Of a stretch of DNA of 64,000 nucleotides, positions 58,990 through 64,000 are shown piece by piece. Source of the DNA: Chamaea fasciata. Taxonomy: Eukaryota; Chordata; Aves; Passeriformes; Sylviidae. Location of the stretch: contig JARCOQ010000002.1 of NCBI GenBank assembly GCA_029207755.1, positions 82,338,317-82,402,316 of the forward strand, in the 5' to 3' direction. Position numbers and translations under genes: made by a program. The notes under the pieces are model-generated. The model did no database searches and was not told where the DNA came from. It worked only from the letters and a program-made list of their open reading frames with translations. The stretch's first letter is position 1, and each line of letters starts with the position of its first letter.

Positions 58990-59850
58990 CAAGGTACATC
59001 CGAGAGCGCCCGCCTGCCATGGGCAGGGCGGGAGGCCCTGCGCTCTCTCCCGGTGGGCGCCGGAGCCCCCGCGGGGTCGCGGGGGGAGGCGCGGGTCCCC
59101 GGCCGAGCGGCCTGAGCTCCGCCGGGACCGCGCAGTCAAGGCACGCCAGGGAGGCCACGCGTGTTCCTGAGAGCCACGCGTGCCCGCCTGCTCCGGCCGC
59201 TGCCCGAGTCCCCGCGGGGCCGGCGGCGCGCACACGCGCGCTCCCGGCGCACGCACCGCACACGGGCGGCTCCATCCGCACCGGCGCAGACCGTCCGTGT
59301 GCACGGACACACGGGCGGACGCACGGACAGACACCCGCAAGTCCTGCGGCTCCCACTCCGCGCTCCGGCGGGGCTCGGCCACAGCAGCGGGACGTCCATC
59401 CCGCTCCCTCGCCCGCCTCGCTCCGGCCGAGGCTCCGCCGGTCCCCGCTACCCCCCGTGTCAGGCGAGGCGGGGTTCTGCCCTGCCCGGGGCTGCCCCCG
59501 CGCCCGGCAGGCTCGGCCCGTCGGGGGAGCGGGGCAGGAGGCAGAGGCTGTGTAGCTGTGCCCAGGAGAGGCCCGGGGCAGACGCTGCCCTCGTGTCCTA
59601 TCCCCAGTTTTACAGCCTGCGCGTGGCCGGCGTGTCCCTTCCCCTGAGCTCTCCCTCGAGCCTCGGGAGGGAATCCGTGCGTGTTGCCGTGCCATCTCCC
59701 TCGAGGAAGGGTCGAACTGGGTCCGCCCGGTTCCCGTTGAGCTGGTTCCGGCCCTGGCTGCCGTCCCTGGCAGCCGCGGCCCTCGACGGACAGACAACTC
59801 CTCTGCCCGGCCGCTGTTGGAAGAAATGAGACCGACCAGAGCGAGGTTTT
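58990..59850 (-). promoter_or_regulatory. Distal CpG island, candidate SHOX promoter 1 / non-coding exon 1 region
   Basis: Very dense CpG sequence beginning about 6.4 kb upstream of the SHOX ATG. Human SHOX has a non-coding first exon and a distal promoter several kb upstream of its first coding exon, so position and composition fit. At its upstream edge the minus strand shows a TATTTAAA element near 60030-60037 and a good donor consensus GCGAG|GTGAGG at 59946/59945. The exon itself is not proven. Long open frames on both strands are attributed to GC richness. Confidence 0.4.
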
Positions 59851-60104
59851 ACCCCAAAAAGGGAATTAAGGGCTGTGTCGGGCTTCAATCCCCCTACAAG
59901 ACGAGGTGGGGAGCGAGGGGGCTAACATTTCACAGGTTACCTCACCTCGCGTTTATCGGGGTAGTTAAAGGGAATAAAAGAGGTGAGGGAGAAGGAGAGA
60001 GAAAGAAAATCAACTTTAAGAGACTCTGGGTTTAAATAGCAGCCTTTGATATTTTGACAGTAAAATGGAAAACACTTAACAGGAGTCAAGTTTTGATGTC
60101 TGAG

Positions 60105-60125
60105 GCTGGCAGCGCCCCCTAAAAT
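60105..60125 (-). promoter_or_regulatory. CTCF-like motif
   Basis: The minus strand reads TTAGGGGGCGCTGCC, matching the AGGGGGCGC core of CTCF sites. It lies just outside the distal CpG island in unique-looking sequence. Motif match only. Confidence 0.3.
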
Positions 60126-63100
60126 TATATTGTCTTGCCTGCTGCTTCAAATTGGACCCAGGACCTTATAACGTCTCTCCAGGTCTTTATCTGCAGCCTT
60201 TCTGATTGCAAAACCATAACTGTATCGTTTTACACCAGTCAACTAAGCAAGTGCCAGTGGAATAAAATCCACAAAGTGCACACACATACCAGCTCTACAG
60301 CTAAAGCAGTCTGTTCTTTGCAAGTTGTAAAGGCCTGCAAATTAAATACCAATTACTGGAAGCAATAAAATGTTTTTTATTGCACAAAATCTACTTAAAA
60401 CAGAAAAGAATAGCCGTTTTATTTTGAGGAGGGGGGCAGGGGGCTGCTCACGAAGACATATATTGGCAGAGAAAGATTATATACAGCGCCTGCAGGAGGC
60501 CACAATGGAGACATTCTATGGCCGGCAGCAGGCAGGGCTTCTCCCCGCATTGTACAGAGGGGGGTTCTGCAGAGGTGCTTATGATAGGGATTATTGTAGG
60601 TGAGACTTGGGGAGGTGGGAAGCCGGGGAACAGTAGCTCTAGGTAGAAGCAAGTGGTGCAAACAAGTTATATAACAGCAATCTGATGTGCTTTTGAGGTC
60701 CTTTCCAAATGAAGTAATAAGGGGTTGGTGATGAAAGCTACCTGATGTCTCCTCCTTTTCCTGCCCAGTTTTCCTAATGGGTTACTGGCTTTCTGTCTTA
60801 TGAGCATTGCAGGGAAAAGCTTCCAATCTCCTCCTGCGCTCTTTGGCCCTCACAGTGGGGGAGCCCTCTGAGAGGCAACAGGGCAGGATGCACCTCGCTG
60901 GAGTTACCATCTCCACAGCAAGGCTGCCATTTCCCCACAAATATCCTCAACTTTCTGCAGAGCAAAATGATACCAGCAAACCTGCCAGTGGGAGGAATGT
61001 TTACACAGATGAGACACCTTCAGCTTTGCCTGAGTTCAGGTGTCATTCACCACAACACAATCCTGTGTCTAACAAAAAGAAAGAGTGGAAGTAGCCAAAA
61101 AGCCATACTCTGGCAGAGGAAAAACAGTGTGATTAGTGATATTACAAACATCACTTAATACGCAGATCCTTTGAACTGCATATCGAAACCTCTCTCCAAT
61201 ACATGTGTCCCACTCCTAATTTCCCTACACCCAAAATATCCCATCCTTGTGGTTTACCCTTAAAGAAGCCTGTGCATCACCTTTGGCTTTTCTTAACACC
61301 AGGAACTGCCTGTGAATGGGATAGGACAGCCCTTGGGATCACCTACCCTGCATAATGGGTCATGACATTTATGCTGGTGGGGGTTTGCGTGGTACTGCCC
61401 TAAACAGGCTTTGAATGAGTGGGGCTCATTTTTTTCCAATGACAAAAGCAATTTGAGGATTACCAGCTTATTTCTTAACATGACCTCATTCTGAGCAAAC
61501 TAGATTCTCCCACTCACCAGAGTGTATTATACAGAGCCAGGCTATGGCAACAAAAATCTTCCAAGCTAATTACCCACAAGCGTGCAGGCTTTCTGTGGAT
61601 GAATTGGATTTAGAAATGCTTGAAGACTAGATTTGACTAGACTTAGAAACACGGGGAAAACTGAAACTCTGCCATGTGGTTTACGGCCACTTCAAAGCTT
61701 CCCCATGCTTGCCATGTGAAATCTACAAGTTTTGAAATGAAGGATTTAAGTGCTGCATTGCTGCTTGTGCTACAAGGAGAGCAAAGGTGCAGGCAGGTGC
61801 TCGGGCTTTTGCCTGGCCTGGAGGAGCCATCACCCCAAGAACCTGGGTGATGGAAAGGGCTCTGGAATGGTGCTCACTTCCAAGGAACCCCCAGAGATGA
61901 TGGTCCTGACGTAACTGGGAGGTCCTGGGGTCTACCTCCAGCACCAGTGGAAAAAGTGATGCTGCTGGGCCTGATGGCACCAGTAGAGTAAAAGTGAGAT
62001 ATTTTGCTTCCTCTGTTCAAAATGGGGGCGGGGGCTTGGGTCTTATTTTCCCAGATGATAGTCTTCTTTTCTCAGTTGAACTTTCCCTTCACCCCTGAAG
62101 CAAGTAGTGCCCTGCAAGTGGTTGCCCAGGGTCTGTTCACAAGGGCTCAGCGGCTCAGCAGTAAAGATGTGGTTTTCAGAACTAGTTGGGTCTCCTGATA
62201 TCCACCCCAAGGAAATGGAGCCCCAGGGCTGACATCTGCAGATCCCTCTGCTGCACTGGGTCCTCATTTAATGCTGAGTGAGGAAAAACTGTGGCAAGCG
62301 AAAGGTTTAATGGCATAGTAATGCTCCTCTGGGCAGGGGGTGAGAGTCACTGTTAGAGACAAGAGTATTTATTCTTTTTTTTTTCCTTAAGAGGGGAATT
62401 CTGTCCTCAACATTGCTAAATAAGTAGGACTTCCGCTACCGCACACCGAAATTGCAGCATGCGCTCCCGTTTACACCCCTTGCTACATGTCCACACACAG
62501 AAATATTCACCCATTGACAAGGCTGTGGAGGTTTCTGGTTTTGTTTAAAAATTGGCTGCCTGCAGCCTCCCCTTAGCTCCTCTGGGTATGCATGAGCAGC
62601 TGTGGAGAGCTGCAAGGCTAGCCAACAGACCTTGTAGCCCCCACAGATGTCAATTAGTTTCTCTCGGGCTTCCTTTGGATACACTCGGGTCTTGAGACCT
62701 CCATGTGCTGACTTATTTGTAAAGCATGAGTTATTCACTAACTCCGTGTTACTAATTAGAAGATTATCAGCTCTTGGTGGTTCACTTGCCTGCTGCAGAG
62801 AGGTTCCAAGGAAACCCTCCTACAGACCATGCTGAGGGAAAGAATCGACTGATTACTGCAGTGGAACACTCCTGCTTTATGCATTAAGGAGCAACTGGAG
62901 GGATATGAAAGGTTTTGGAGACCCTGAGTGCCTTTCCAGGCTTGGGTAACCCAGAAAGCAGCTTGCTGCAGCTGCACCACCCTGGATTGGTGAGAGCTGG
63001 CTGGCTGCTGGTAGAGTCAAGCCCACGTTGGGGGGCCAAAGATTTTGGGAAAACATGCAACAGGCCTGTGTTGGGCTTTAGGAGGAGGGGAAAACCTGCG

Positions 63101-64000
63101 CAAGCCCTTTATGGCGGCTAGGAAAAGACAAGGAGTTGGGTCCTAAAAGTGCAAGGAGGAAGGGAACAGTTAAATACATTGCCTCTAGACACTGCAGCTT
63201 TTTAAACTAGTTAAACTGACTGCACTCCTCTGGGAATCCATTTTAGAGGAGGCAAAATTGAGTGCATCTTTAATTTGCCTAATTTTCTTCATCCTATGTA
63301 TTTTTGGATCCTCCCTGTGCTAATGAATCCTTGCTGTGTTCACGGGGAGTGAAACTTGTTAATATTAGCAGAGGTCATCACGGCCTTTCTCCGAGCCATC
63401 ACTGTCCTTCCCATGACTCGACCAAGCACTCACGAGGGTCATGCTGGGGAAGGAGGAGGGTCAGCTGAACCCTCCTGAACTTTAACTACTTGCTTTTGAT
63501 AGAAGGCACACTTTGATCTACGGTGTGGAATGAAGTGCAAGATATAGTTAATATTTATAAGCTTATGTACAGAAAAAAAAAAGAAATAAGGAGGCAGTAA
63601 CATGAAAGTCTTGCTGCAGATAAAAGCCACCAGTGTAAACTAGGAGACAGATCTGGGAACAAAAGAGGGTTTGGTGATGCTGTTGCTGATGTTCTAGAAT
63701 ATCTGGAGTTTGTGATCTGTGACTGTGCCAGGAATTTCTTGTGTCTGGTTAAGTCACTTCATCTTTGTCTGCCTCAGTTTCCCACCAGCAAGGTGGGAAT
63801 TAAACAGAGCATTTTGTCTTCTCTTCGTTTGTCAGCATTATCTACACAATCTAAGAAGTTTAGGGCATTGCTTCTATTTTTGTTGTGTCTACTGCTCAGC
63901 AGTTTCATGTTAGGCATTTTCCGTAACACAGATAATAAGTTTAACAGGTTCTCTCTCTTCCTCTCTTTTTTTTTTTTTTTTCATGCCTTTGGCCACAGAA
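60126..64000. other. Gene-free distal 5' flank
   Basis: No exon was recognised. The sequence changes from unique AT-rich DNA to mixed composition. The only repeat seen is a MIR-like fragment near 63.73-63.81 kb, apart from short homopolymers. Confidence 0.55.
63728..63812 (+). repeat. Possible ancient MIR-like SINE fragment
   Basis: Contains GTTAAGTCACTTCATCTTTG and CTGCCTCAGTTTCCCACCAG followed by GGTGGGAATTAA, the characteristic core layout of MIR-type ancient SINEs. It is short and diverged. Confidence 0.55.

Noticed and set aside
58967..59829. Several overlapping open frames (up to 276 codons) on both strands
   Set aside because: All are rich in Arg, Pro, Gly and Ala, as expected from GC-rich DNA, with no motif. 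Treated as a CpG island.
60370..60603. 77-codon frame with protein-like start near 60.4 kb
   Set aside because: Short, with no domain, and it starts in AT-rich sequence without supporting context.

Overview
The window is vertebrate nuclear DNA, almost certainly from a bird. It carries the homeobox gene SHOX with spliced exons, CR1 LINE fragments that end in the avian-type ATTCTATGA-like tail, and avian-style endogenous-retrovirus LTRs. AT-rich non-coding DNA surrounds CpG-rich blocks centred on the gene. There is no operon structure and there are no bacterial features. Most long open frames are chance frames or lie inside repeats.

Layout. Positions 1-41.8 kb form a gene-free flank downstream (3') of SHOX. 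It holds solo-LTR-like sequences (about 0.66-1.06 kb, 6.89-7.82 kb and 14.58-15.58 kb), an ERV LTR still attached to a decayed primer-binding site (11.75-12.40 kb), a heavily decayed Ty3/Gypsy-type retrotransposon on the minus strand (about 15.65-18.6 kb), two CR1 fragments (6.54-6.72 kb and 29.83-30.64 kb), a possible second Gypsy-like zinc-knuckle scrap (33.5 kb), ancient MIR-like fragments, and AT-rich blocks that look like candidate conserved enhancers. From 41.84 to 52.75 kb lies SHOX on the minus strand: five coding exons, 876 bp of CDS and 291 residues, all open, in frame and bounded by GT/AG. From 52.7 to 60.1 kb is the 5' flank, with a TATA box just upstream of the first coding exon, CpG islands at about 55.0-56.5 and 59.0-59.85 kb, and homeobox-site-rich AT blocks between them. 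From 60.1 to 64 kb is gene-free distal DNA.

SHOX is a paired-class homeodomain transcription factor of limb skeletal and craniofacial development. It is the only gene I can support. Most of the remaining sequence is either mobile-element debris or plausible regulatory DNA for this gene: a proximal TATA promoter, a distal CpG-island promoter candidate, an intronic block with paired-homeodomain palindromes, and AT-rich flanking blocks. Conservation could not be tested here, so all enhancer calls are inference from composition and motif content.

The least expected item is the Ty3/Gypsy relic. Its gag tail, zinc knuckle, aspartic protease, reverse transcriptase and RNase H motifs can be read in the correct order on the minus strand, but they are scattered across frames and stops. 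Birds carry few elements of this class, so this is probably an old insertion.
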